DNA of 64,000 nucleotides, taken from contig NC_091395.1 of the NCBI RefSeq assembly GCF_032191515.1, forward strand, positions 40,041,276 through 40,105,275, read 5' to 3'. Under the pieces are notes generated by a model. The model saw only the letters and a list, made by a program, of their open reading frames with translations. It searched no databases and was not told where the DNA came from. Position numbers and translations under genes: made by a program. Positions within the stretch are counted from its first letter, which is position 1, and every line of letters begins with the position of its first letter. Of the stretch, positions 1 through 11,800 are shown piece by piece. Origin of the DNA: Phaenicophaeus curvirostris. Taxonomy: Eukaryota; Chordata; Aves; Cuculiformes; Cuculidae.

Positions 1-1967
1 CAGTCATCTGAAACTGATTCCTGCAACATAGCCTGTTTTGAGACTGAGAAATCAACAGATCACTGTGAAAAATTAATGGGACTTTAAAGCACCATACCTG
101 ATGTGACTATTTCATAGGTGTCCTCTCAGTAATTAGGATTTTGTGTTCTGAAGAAGAAAACTTTGGTTATTCCTATGGTCTTCTTGAAAAAAAAAAAAAA
201 ATAGTATCAAGAGGTAAATCCTCTTTGCAGTAGTTGTTCAATGCAGTTTGAAATAATGTCAGACTTATAATTTCTGTCTTTTATCAGTTTCCCCTGAAAT
301 TTCTTGGGTTTTTTTTCCTAGGCCTAGCACAGATAAACTGTTGAAGTGAGAGAAGAAATAGGGGACCTGCAGAGATTCAGGAATCCAGGTAAGTTTCCCT
401 AGATATTTTAGTGAAGGCTTTTATTCTTCCTTTGTGTATTTAGTTGCTGCCTGAATCTGGAATAATTTTCCAGGAAAGAGATTCCCTTTTCCTACTCAGT
501 CCTTTATTCTTTTAAGTTTTTTTTTCCTTTGTGCTATTTTGGAAAATAATAAGATGCAAGTAGGCTACTCTTATCTGAAGTGGCTTTATAAGTAGGACAA
601 AGTCTGAATCTCTTAGCACAAACTTGCGCAAAAGTACAGATTCTTATTTTTTTTGCAAAGTTTTTCTGCTATTGGTATTATATAACACACAATGCATGGC
701 TAAATTTAAACACAACTTCAAATAAAAAAGGTAGCATTAATTCTTTCATACCTCACCTGACTTTAAAACAAACAGTTGTGAGGCTTGATGCTTTCTTTTT
801 TTTTCAAATGTTTGTTCTCAATCCTTTGGCTTTGTAATACACTTGGAAATATTATTGGAACAGTTGATTTTGTTATGACAAGAGAAAAGTCTTAATAAAA
901 TCAGACTGTCTTATGGTTTCATTTCTACTTTGCTTCTGTTCAGAAACAGTGGATGCACAGATCAGATGCACTGTTGTATAGTTAGATGAGAGCTGGAAGA
1001 GAAAGCAGTAAATTGAATTTTTAACCCCAGAGCATGTTTGAACTGTGTTTTCTGGATGCAGTCAACCTTATCGGTTTAGGTGCCTTCTCTGTCTTCCCTA
1101 AATAGCTTTTCCTGCTCAGTTTGATGTCTCACTAGGGATATCAACCCCTTCTGAAGAGAAACCCTCTTGTTTTCCTTATGCTTTTGTAGCTCTGGGCTAC
1201 AACAGCATAGAGCTCTGGGCTCTAGCTTGTCCCACTTTTTTTCCCAAAACTTTGTGCTAGTGATTCTCAACATCTTTGCTGTCAAAAAGCCACTGTTTAC
1301 TGGGAAAGCATGTGATGCAATCGGGTCAATAGGACGAGAGGTTGTTTAACAGAGCTCTATGACAGATCTCCATCTGTGCAGTTCAGTTCTCACAGGTGGC
1401 CTCCTGGATAGGAACTAAAAGTGCGCTAATAGACTGTGGCTTTTCTAAGGTGTATAAAAAGCAAGGGCTTCTCTGATGTATGACTTGAAAATATTGTATC
1501 AAGCTTAAAAATGTCACAACGTGACAATTGAAGACAAGTTCTCTGTAAATTTTAGGGAGAGAGTACTGAAGGGAAATGGAGAGATCCTCAAAGGAAAAAA
1601 GGAGGTGCCAAATTTGTCAGCCATTGCATCAGCAGATGGCTGTGAAACATAGGAAACCAAATCAGATAGATAATTCTTGTTAACTATGATCTAGAATTTC
1701 ATTTGTTTGTCTTATTTTTCCTGGTTGGCAATCTTGTCCTCAGGAACCCTGTACTTTGCTAAAGGAAGGCACATTTAAGGCTGTCAGGTTTCAGATGGAG
1801 CCAAATTAAAATAGATCTACTAGAGATACATATTATATCTGGGCTCCAAAGACATGTAAAAGTTTTGTGTTTAGATATTTCTGGTCCCTGAGATGCATTT
1901 AGGGCACTCTGGAACTGCTGTAGTGAAATGGTGATTTGTAAATGGTGGGATGGAACTTCAACTGTAA
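1..1967. other. AT-rich sequence with no recognised gene
   Basis: No long reading frame, repeat family or RNA gene is recognised here. There is an A15 run at 187-201. A 67-nt segment at 322-388 is bounded by a pyrimidine-rich acceptor (ttttttcctag) and a perfect donor (CAG|GTAAGT). It has stop codons in all three frames, so it could only be a non-coding exon, and it may be chance. Confidence 0.6.
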
Positions 1968-2295
1968 TGTGTTAGAAGCAAGATTAACTAAGATAGCCTT
2001 AACAACCCTTATCCTTTGTCACCCAGAGTCGTTGAGATTGACCACTAAGATATGGCCACATCTTAACGACTCTGAGCTGATCTGATTTCATTCCCCCTGG
2101 ATATACAATGAGGTTCCGGGGACAGGTATAATTGTCGCTTTGAATTTGAAAACAATTCTGTGTATAAATTTTCTGCGAAATCACTGCTCGGCAGAAGCAC
2201 TCCGAGGACAAATCCCGAGTCTTCTCCAGCGCTGAATAAAGTGTACCTGCCTTAATGGTTAAATTAAACTGTTAAGCGCAAGTTTCTTTGTTACA
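1968..2295 (+). mobile_element. Probable solo LTR of an avian endogenous retrovirus
   Basis: The segment has the layout of a retroviral LTR on +. It has a TATA-like box (TATAAA, 2163-2168) and a polyadenylation signal (AATAAA, 2235-2240) about 70 bases downstream, then a short U5-like stretch ending in ...ttgttaCA at 2295. GC content and CpG frequency between 2090 and 2235 are higher than in the flanks. The likely 5' end is one of several TG dinucleotides near 1963-1970. I could not find a clean target-site duplication, so the left edge is uncertain. No gag, pol or env sequence lies next to it, which is why it is called solo. The general resemblance is to avian ERVL-type LTRs, from memory of that family. 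An imperfect hairpin (2024-2074) lies in the U3-like part. There is no protein product. Confidence 0.5.
2024..2074. repeat. Imperfect inverted repeat inside the LTR
   Basis: CAGAGTCGTT (2024-2033) is perfectly complementary to AACGACTCTG (2065-2074). A second pair, AAGAT (2047-2051) and ATCTT (2060-2064), continues the right arm without interruption. The result is a 15-bp stem with a 13-nt bulge on the left side and an 8-nt loop. Two CpG sites are kept in the arms. Confidence 0.75.
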
Positions 2296-3297
2296 GTACA
2301 GATCGTGCCTAGTCATAAGGACCAGGAGAAGTTTTGTACTGTTGAATGTTAGGTCATTGTAAACTTTCCCTGGTGGGCATGAAAAAGATCTTTTTTTTCT
2401 GTAAGAATGTAGTAAATGCAAATTACCTTATAAAAACTGTTTGAAAAAGTAAGTCAAACATTTCTCCAGCTAACCAGAAGCAGCTTTTTTTTTATGGCCA
2501 GGGGATCAGGCAGAGTAAGCTTGTGTATGTCCACAGCATACTGTTAACAGAGCTAATGAACTCTCTCATAACTTCTTCTAGGCATCAAAACTAAGCCTCC
2601 AATCTATGAAGGAAGCTGAAATGTCACATTTGGCCGTGCTACTACACCAGGTTTTCATGAGGACTGCAAGACAAATGAGGGTCACTAGAATGTGATACAC
2701 ACTTTTTTGCTTTTGAGGTACAAATGGAAATATTTACGAATGTTTAGGAGAGAAAAGTTCTCATTGTTTCAGAAAATACCTAAACATAGCTTTATTTGTT
2801 TACTTTTCAAGAAACATTATATTGTTTGATATTTACTCAGCCATGAGAATACTACTAAGAATTTCTTGAGAAATAGCATAAGATAATAGCATAGTTCATA
2901 GAAGAAGGAAACTGCAGCTGATTTGGCAAGACTGGTGTCTGAATCTGAGTTGTAAAGCTGCTCCTAATGAGGCACATAATCTATCCTGTGCTTGCATCAC
3001 CACAGGCAGAATGGGCTTCAAAAGGCAATAGGAAATGGCTCATGTTCTTCTAGTGGAACTTTTGACGGCTATTAAAGCAGCTAAACTGCATTTTTAGAGG
3101 AGATCACATTTTATTTAAATTTTGTTTAGCTGTTTTCTTATGCAAGTAAACAAGCATTGTATTACCAGAGTTGCTTAAATGTTCCTCTGATGATAGAATG
3201 AGGTACAAAAACTATGAACCAGGAAAGATCTTGAAAGGGCTGACAACAATTCTTAGCACTTATATCTCATGCTTACTTATTAAGGAGAGATTGGTAT
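2296..3297. other. AT-rich spacer, nothing recognised
   Basis: No repeat family or gene is recognised. A pyrimidine-rich acceptor (cttcttctag) ends at 2581 and is followed by 37 open codons ending in TGA. There is no good donor or polyadenylation signal, so this is probably chance. Confidence 0.6.
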
Positions 3298-3753
3298 GGA
3301 ACGAGTCCAGAGAAGAGCAACAAAGCTGGTGAGGGGGCTGGAGAACAGGTCTTATGAGGAGCGGCTGAGAGAGCTGGGGTTGTTTAGCCTGGAGAAGAGG
3401 AGGCTGAGGGGAGACCTCATTGCTCTCTACAACTACCTGAAAGGAGGTTGTAGAGAGGAGGGTGCTGGCCTCTTCTCCCAAGTGACAGGGGACAGGACAA
3501 GAGGGAATGGCCTCAAGCTCCACCAGGGGAGGTTTAGGCTGGACATTAGGAAAAAATTCTTCACAGCAAGGGTCATTGGGCACTGGAACAGGCTGCCCAG
3601 GGAGGTGGTTGATTCACCTTCCCTGGAGGTGTTTAAGGCACGGGTGGACGAGGTGCTGAGGGATATGGTTTAGTGTTTGATAGGAATGGTTGGAGTCGAT
3701 GATCCGGTGGGTCTCTTCCAACCTGGTTATTCTATGATTCTATGATTCTATAT
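3298..3753 (+). mobile_element. CR1 LINE 3' end, 5'-truncated (+)
   Basis: This is a non-LTR retrotransposon fragment in + orientation. It ends in the CR1 tail, repeated ATTCTATG units at about 3727-3752. The open part (3296-3673) encodes the C-terminal end of CR1 ORF2, about 125 residues, including the conserved stretch ERLRELGLFSLEKRRLRGDL and ending at the normal ORF2 stop. Nothing of the endonuclease or reverse-transcriptase core remains, so the copy is dead on arrival. Such 5' truncation is usual for CR1, which is copied from its 3' end during insertion. The sequence is very close to the copies at 20163 and 38458, so it belongs to the same lineage. The frame has no internal stop, which suggests a fairly recent insertion. 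Confidence 0.95.
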
Positions 3754-4617
3754 ATTTTTCAGCGCTATTGAAACTTGTACAAGAAAATTTTTTTATTCCC
3801 TGCTATTGAAATATCCTGTAATGGCCACATTAAAGTCACCACAATTGTGTGACACATGCTGTATAACTGTGGACAAGGAAATTGCTTATCTAAGGCAATG
3901 GATTTTTGCTTTAGCCTACTCCAGAAAAAAAGAGCAAAAAAAATCCCTAAACTCATGAAACTCACTCTCATACAGAAAGTGGTATCTCTAACAAACAACT
4001 AAACATTAATTCTATAACTGGATATAGGGAATGATATTAAATTATCCTAATCAGAAGTTGAATAGACAGCAAAGTGTATAGTATAACACAAAATGCAGAT
4101 CCAAAATTTTGGGCAGCCTGGCAACAGTCCTTCGCACTCCTTATGTTTCATAAATTATTGAATCATAGAACAGTAACTTACTGGGCTGAATTTGTTATGC
4201 TTGGTTAAAATGTCCTCCCTCTTTATTTCAAGAGAGTGAAGCAACATTCTAATAATTGCATGAGCTTTAAAACAGGCTAGTCATTTAAAAACAATTAGTA
4301 TTAATGGGGTGACTTTTTTATTTTTAGAAAACTACATTATAAAGAAGTGGAAGTTGTAAATAGCTATACATTTTTTCTGACAGAAAGAATAGAGCTGAGA
4401 CTGCTGCTGTATTTTCAACTACATGTATATATGTATATACAGAGAAAAAGAGAGGCAAATACACTAAACATAGAACAAAATTCTTTGTATGGCAATGATA
4501 ACAGTAAAGAATAAAATTTGAGTATGCAATAAACCAGCAGAAAAATGACACTAAGGCCTGTGTTTTCTTTCTGCAGAATACAATGAAAGGAGCATTTCTT
4601 GCTGATTCTGATCTTTG

Positions 4618-4631
4618 TCTCTCTCTCTCTC
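4618..4631. repeat. (TC)n microsatellite
   Basis: A short dinucleotide TC run followed by ccctaccac. No function is implied. Confidence 0.8.
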
Positions 4632-5792
4632 CCTACCACTATTCTTTCACTTTGAACTCTGGAAACAAAGAATCTTCTTCCACATTGATTGTAGTATAAT
4701 GGTAAGCAAGGGAGTACTGTCCTCTCAGCTTAGATGCAGCCCTGAAGGAATGCACCCACAGTCCAATACACAGTGACACTCAGACTTCTCCAGTTTGCAG
4801 CACAGAAGGCAATTGTCATAGCTGCCAGAATAACATCAGATTTTGTTTCTCTTTAGGGTGACGTGGTTGTAATTGTGAAGTTAGACTAATATGAACAAAG
4901 GTGTCCGAATACAAATTCTGCAGAGAAATATTGAGTTTATTCCTTTTCCAGTTCAGTGAAATGTGCGAAAATAGACTTGACAGTAGGGTATGTCAAGAGA
5001 TGTAGTGTTACTTTGTTTGATTTTCCCTTATGTCATATTTTTGATCAGCAACTTGCACTGCTTCTAGGATCTTTTCCTCAACTTGCTTTTCTATATGTTG
5101 TCTTAAACTGTCATTACCCCACTAAAGGTTTAGAATCTTCTACAAAGGCACTTGCACAAATTGCTGATGCCTGTGCCAGCATGTAAGCATGTCTTGTGTG
5201 CAGTGGGGGGCCTGTCTGGATCATGCAGGATGATGCACAATTGCCCAAATGTCTTTCACCTTCCTCTCTAGGGGAAAAAGTAAAAGGGGTTTTTCAGTGG
5301 TGGTTAAGTTGTGCTCTGTGCTGACCAGATGTTCTTCTGAGTCAGGCTATATTCATGAAGCACTGTGTTCTCTTATGCTTCATCTGTCATTTACAATCTT
5401 CGGAGAATTGAAAATTGGTAGTTTAAATAAAATTATTGAAACTGGTTTCAGTGAAATACAGTGACTTATAAACTAAATGTCAAATAGGGTGCATTATTTT
5501 TTTCTGGTGTTAAAATGTGTGAAACTATGGAGTGAATAGTATATTCACACTGCTGTGTATATCATGCTGTTTGTTGTAGGTGTGTTTCCTCATGCAACAG
5601 CTTCAAATTTTAGTCACTAAAAACAGTTACCCCAAACCTAACTTCTACTAAAATTTCACTGTATACATAATCTAGCCTGCCACTGAGTGAGATATAAAAT
5701 AATTTCTATTTCTGTTTAAAATTAATTTTCTCATCTCATGCCATAAGATCAACGTGGCAAGTATCTAAGCCTCTGATAGCTGTTTAAAAGCT

Positions 5793-5833
5793 GTTCGGTC
5801 AGTACTACTGATGGTCGGTACTACTGACCGAAC
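5793..5833. repeat. Tandem pair of near-palindromic 16-bp units forming a hairpin
   Basis: GTTCGGTCAGTA (5793-5804) and TACTGACCGAAC (5822-5833) are perfect 12-bp inverted arms around a 17-nt loop. The interior also reads as two 16-bp direct units, GGTCAGTACTACTGAT then GGTCGGTACTACTGAC. Each unit is itself almost a palindrome. Three CpGs are present in an otherwise CpG-poor, AT-rich setting. Confidence 0.8.
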
Positions 5834-8800
5834 TGGATAAATGCAAAAGATCTATTTTATTCTTCAATATATATTTATTTTTTGCATCTCAATTGATGTT
5901 TCTGCTCAGCAAGAATTTTTGACTTGTGATGAGTACAAAAAATCCCAGACTAAGTTATGGAAACTGCCTCAGGATTTATTGTGAATCTAAAATGTGTTTG
6001 TGACCAAATACAGAGGCATGAATTAGAGAGACTCTGGCAGAAAAGTTACTCAAATTCTTGCACAAAGAAGTCCCATAGCAATCTCTGCACCTACACATGT
6101 CAGCAATCAGAAGCTGTGCCCTCCAAATTGCTTTTTCCTCTCTCTCTTTGGCCCTTGGGCGAGGTGAATTTCTACAGCAACTTTCAAAATAAAGAATCTT
6201 TTTGAACTGTGTGAAAGTATGTAATTTATAATGTCTAAAAAGAAGCATTTCAGTGAGAGATTCTGGAGGGCTATTGCAAGCTGAACACTTTCATACGAGT
6301 AGAAAATTATAGGAATAGAGTCCACTCTTCCCTTCAGGCTACCATAGATAACTATCAACCCTGTATCAGAAATGCAAGTGACCAGTCACACATGAAAACT
6401 GTGTTCAATCTCTGCAAACTCTGCTAGAGGGGTTTGCAGACAATATTTTAAATAATGCAAGCAAAGCATTTGTATAAATAAAAAATTGCTGTTTCCACGT
6501 TCTACTTTGTACTGCAGAACAATGCTACTAGCTGGAGTCAAGCAGGTCTTTACATCAACATAACCAGAGTCTTCTCAAAAGCTTCATCTCCTGAAACTGT
6601 GATTGCACAAGAACCTCAATTTTCTAGGTCAGTGTCACAGAGATAAAAGAGAAAATACAGTGTGAATATATCCCTGGAGGCAATTTCCCATTACTTTCAA
6701 ACCAGCACAGCATCCTTACCTTCATAATTTTTAACAATTCACTTTGTAAACCTTTGTTAATTACTAAACTGTTTGGAGGCCCCACCAATAGAGGAGAGTT
6801 ATATGTGATAGACTGAACTGTGAACGGCTTTAAATTGTTAGATCAAACTTCCAATCTCAATATATTCAGCTGAAGCCAATGACAACTGGGACAGAATAAA
6901 TCAAAACTGAAGTGGTTACTTAACACACAAACTAATCTGAATAGTTTCTGATTTCAGTCAGATTGGAACACAAATTCAGCCAGTTTTTGAAAAATCTAGT
7001 GAGTCTACAAGGTCCTTCCAAAAGCAGATTTCTTCTGCTTGAAAAAGTTCTTCACAGAAGCCTATAGGTCAGTGTAGAAGGAACACATAGAACTCCCAAC
7101 CTATTTAAAGCCTTTTACAAATTTTGTGCTTCTGAAGGCTTCTACTTGTGAGCAGTTGCAAACATAATTTTCAGAATAGTATTACACTTGACATGCTTAA
7201 CTCACACTAATCCTTTTAGCAATAGATGTTGAAAATGAGACCATTTTAAAAGAAGAAAATGCATTAAAAGTTTTAAACTTGTATTTCTGAGACATTATGT
7301 AGCACCTGTGCTTCAAGCAGTGATGCAATCTTTCTTTTTATGTTATCTTTATGATAGACAGAAGTGCCTAAATAATACTGTAATCCAATTCATGCATGTA
7401 AAGTTTTTGACCTTGGTTAGCTACGGCTATAAACAAGCAGCACTTTGTAATGCACAGTCAACACCTCAGGCCTGGTGTCTGCATTGAGAGCTAAACACTG
7501 GGAAATATAAAAGAATAAGTCTGTTGATCATGTGCACTTGCTGTAGGTTGGGTGTCAGAAATGAGACAGAAAAGCAGGCATTTCTGCCTAGAGATCTATA
7601 TCCCCAAGTCTTCTCCAAACAGGATGTGAGATACAAAACACTAAAGTTTGGTCCCATAGCTTCTACTGCGATGGAAGCAGCACTTCTCTTCTTTCAAGTG
7701 AGTTCCTTAGCAATAAAATGATTTCTGTCTGTGTTAGTCTTAAGTGCTTTCCTAGGGATTCAAATGAGTTTTGCAGTCCTCTATATGCAGCGGACAAATT
7801 CCAGAAGATGAAGGTGGTCAACAGAAAACGTGTTATGAAACCATCCATATTCTTCTCAGAACACTTCTGTCTTTTTGCTGGATTTCTTCAGAATTAATAA
7901 TATCAGCTTCTAAGCTAAATGGCTGCTCTTCCTGTATGTCTGTTTACTGAAAATAAGACCCTACAACATTACTTATATTCCGTGTAAAAAATGAGTAAAG
8001 AATCTTTCTCTGTCCCCACCTTCCATTATTTAGTGTTGAATTGAATTGAGTGAGGAAAAAAACTGTGAATGTGAATAGATTTTAGGTTTCAAAATTTGAA
8101 ATTATTATTATTCATATCCACAATTTATTCAGTTTGCATGACAGAAACCCTAGACTAAAGGTGATTTATTTAAAAGCAAAAATGCCCTAAACTATGCAGG
8201 GCCATGTACTGAAGACAGGATCAAAGATAGCTTTGCACTTGGGCAGGTTAAGAACAAGCTGTCCTGTAGGGGGAAAAGTGATTTTAATTTCTAAGAAAGT
8301 ATCATTGGATCAAAAATATTTTTCACAATAATAATCTAATGGGAAATCAGAACTGTTGTAGGAAAGTTATAAGTGGAAAATGCTAGGTTTTATCACTCAT
8401 TCTGGCACAAACAAGAGCCTGGTGAAGCAGCAGAGCCCAGGACTGTCAGAAAGCATTTTCCCTTGAGTAGTCTGAAGAGTTACTTTCCTCTAGTACTTTT
8501 AAACCTGCTACACGTCTGGTATTTTTTTCTTCCAAAAAATACCCCTTTTTTCTCTTTATCATCAGATATCATGTGAGTACATTTGAATAAAAAAATACTT
8601 ATTTTTGATGTGTAAACTGTTCTTCCATGTTGAGAACATTGGGCTGCCTGCATATGTACCTCTTGGCATGGCAAAACGAACATGAGTGTCCACAAATTGT
8701 GCTGACCTCAGTAGTCAAAAATGGTAGCCTTGTATTTTCAAAGCCACAGTTTTGAATTCTGTAGACTAATACAGTTTTGAGTGCAGTATTTCTCTTCTGC

Positions 8801-11800
8801 AAGAGAACAAGAAGAAAAAAGACCTCTTTAGGTTTCAGGATATAAAGATAGTTTTAGGTATATATGTGCTATAGTATCAATAAACTACTTTGTCTCTCTT
8901 CTTTTTAAAAATACAGTCATGAACAGTTTAAATATGTTGTATTTCATGTGGAATATTACTTTTCTCGTGATGATAGAATAAGGTGACTAACTTAGCAGTC
9001 ATTTGTAGAATCATTTCAAATGAAAGCAAATGACAACCTTCACTCTTTTTTCTTCCATTTTCTTAATTTCTTTGCTTTGTATTTTTCCATTTGACATTTT
9101 ACATTTGACATGCATTTTACTTTTGAATTTTTCACTTTGGTATAAATACTGTTGATTAATGTTGAAACATTGCCAGAGAAGCCTGCAGTAGAAGGCCTGT
9201 GAAATATTTAAATGCTCTGCATAAATCTTCCTTACATAGGACCCACTCCTCCTCAGCACACCATCCACTGAAGTTGTGGAACAAGGAAAGTGCTGGCCAT
9301 CTGTGATGTTAATGTCAGAGGAGTATTGCTATGTATTCTAAGAAACATAATTATCCTTTTAAAGAATTAGGCCTGATATAATTCAGGATTTTTTTATAAA
9401 GAACTGCACAACAAGTAGCAGATATTTTTGCAATGTACAGAATTTATGGTCTTAATTCATCAGGACTGTTAAAAGGGTGGCAATTCCTAAATGTCTTCTA
9501 TTACTTCCTTCTTTTCCTCTCGTTATCTTGGTTTGATTTAAAGACAGTCCTAGTGATCTCTTGGCTGAAAATCATGTAAAATATGATAAATGGGTATTCT
9601 GAATCAAATGGGTTTGTTTTCCTTGAGATTGCTAATGTATTTGCTGGCACATTCAAGGATTAGATAACCCCATTAAAAGAACTGACATACTTTTAGAACA
9701 TTTTGGTTGAAAATACATTTACTCAGTGCAAAGATTAGAAGACAGAGGAAGCTATGGAAAGTATTAAATTAATAAATCCATCTGCTTTCTAGTGCCTGTG
9801 TGACTATTATTTCACAATCCAGTCTTGGAAATTTTGTGCTTTAATTTGAACAAAGTCAGTCTGATTTGGAACACTAGATGATGGATCTGTCTGTAGTCCT
9901 TCTAAGGGCAGTATGACTCTGAAATTAAAATATTTCCGTGGTTTTTCTGTTCTTTTTAGCTCATTTCACAAAACCAGGAGATGTTTCCAGAGAAAAATAA
10001 ATATGACAGGATAATTAAGAACCTAATATGACTACAGAAATATTGTATTTCAAACATACAAATTTTCCATCCTTGCCCTTGTCTTAATCAATTGTCATGA
10101 GTGGGAAGTGAGAAAACAGCAGTTAAATATACCAGCGGTCAGTAATGTTTTCCAACAATACAACCCTAGCCTGTGGTTTCATTTGTGAAAATGGCATAGC
10201 TGATAATAATCATGGGAACTTTAGTGAAAAATCTAAGACAGACAAAGTCATTCCTCTATTGCTGTTGCTTGTGAAAAACTCTACGGGCATCTTACCTATT
10301 CCTTACCTTCTATACTTCTGTCTTCTTTTGCCCTTCTTTCAGAGATAAGCTTAACCTGTCAATGATTTTCACAAGTGCACAGTGAGTCATGAAGACATAA
10401 CATGTTGGGAATTGCACAAATGAGGTCTCAGATGCTTTTGAGAAGGCTTTCTATCCTCTTCACAAACAGTGGAAAACTGTAACAGCTAGGACAGGCCAGA
10501 TGTTGAGTAGCTGGCATTTGGTCAAGCATATCAGTTTGTGTCTAATCTTCAGCAGACTCTCACAGGGTGTCTTCTCCTCACCAGCTAGGAGTGGGTCTCA
10601 TGTACAGTTAACCTGCAAAGAGGAAAGCGAGTACCAGAATTTGGGGGAAGGTCTACATTTTCTGGCTAAACATAGATGTCAACCACTATCTAGGAAATTC
10701 AAGCAACCAGAGGTTTGCCCTTCCTGCTTCTTCCATATTTGTAGTGTGAATATGAGACCTGTTATCTATTACCAAAAATACCACACAAAAGATAGGCTGC
10801 TGAGTGTACCCCTCCTCACAGCGGGATCCCAGAAAGTTGGGTATTAAAATGCTGACTTCTCTCTGTCATCTTTGCCCTGTGCTCTGCAAACCTAATCAGT
10901 CCAGGTCCTCAAATAAAGAGCTAAATTCAAGGCTAAAGTATCTAAACATGTAAAATTGCATTAACTGTGGTCCTGGGAGAGAAGACTTAAGGGCTCTTGG
11001 GTCTGTCTTGTTCTGTGAGTGGTTTTGTCAGTTACTGGTTTTGTTTAAGGTCAGCTAGTGGTTTTGTCTGAAGATCACATCTCTTTGCAAGTTCTTAATT
11101 TTTAAAACTTTAGCAAAAATTATAAGGGCCATTTTTTAAAAAATGAAAAAGCTGAAAAACAGTTCAATATAAGAATTACAACTATGTAGGACACTTCCAT
11201 CCTTCTCTCTTTTTTTCCTATCCTCTTTACCCACTTAAATAACTGCTTGCTAAAATTATGTGTTATCTTGATCAATTTGAAATAAATTTTTCAGTACGCA
11301 AATTTTCTGAAAAATGTCCCTCATTCACACTAACTTCTTGCATAATTATAGCCTCTTTCCTAGTGTTCTGCCTTCCCACTGTTCCACCTATTGCTGGTGA
11401 AGATGTGGTGAGCTCAATATAAGTGTCTAGAGGGGAGCTCTGATGCTAGTCTAAGCCTCAGTGTAGTAAACTGCTCTGGTGAAAGGATCTTTTTATTCCT
11501 TAGACACTATTAAGCAAGCAAAGAACAACAACAACAAAAGTCCTAAAGTCAAAATACTGCATTGTGTGTAGGTTCTTGAACCTTGCTTACATATATGTAA
11601 CGTTAGATAATTTACACCTAAGATAAATTAGTGGCAGTCCAAGATTGCAAAATTCTTTAGGAAACAACAGCAAATTTTTATTTTTAAAAAAGAGCTTTAC
11701 AGTAGCACATATGTAGTGCCAGCTTCTGGCTTAAGTCAAAAATCAACGGACTGCTCAGGGAAGTTTGTATTTCAATCACGTTTTAGAGCAGTGTCTTTTG

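Noticed and set aside
98..147. 50-nt segment on - with good acceptor and donor
   Set aside because: All three frames contain stops. Short acceptor-donor pairs like this turn up several times in the window, which shows how often they arise by chance.
10500..10847. 115-codon frame on +
   Set aside because: No splice sites, homology or coding-like composition. Frames of this length are expected by chance in 64 kb of six-frame sequence.
11364..11407. 44-nt + segment bounded by ctctttcctag and GTG|GTGAGC
   Set aside because: Too short for openness to mean anything, with a weak donor context and no other support.
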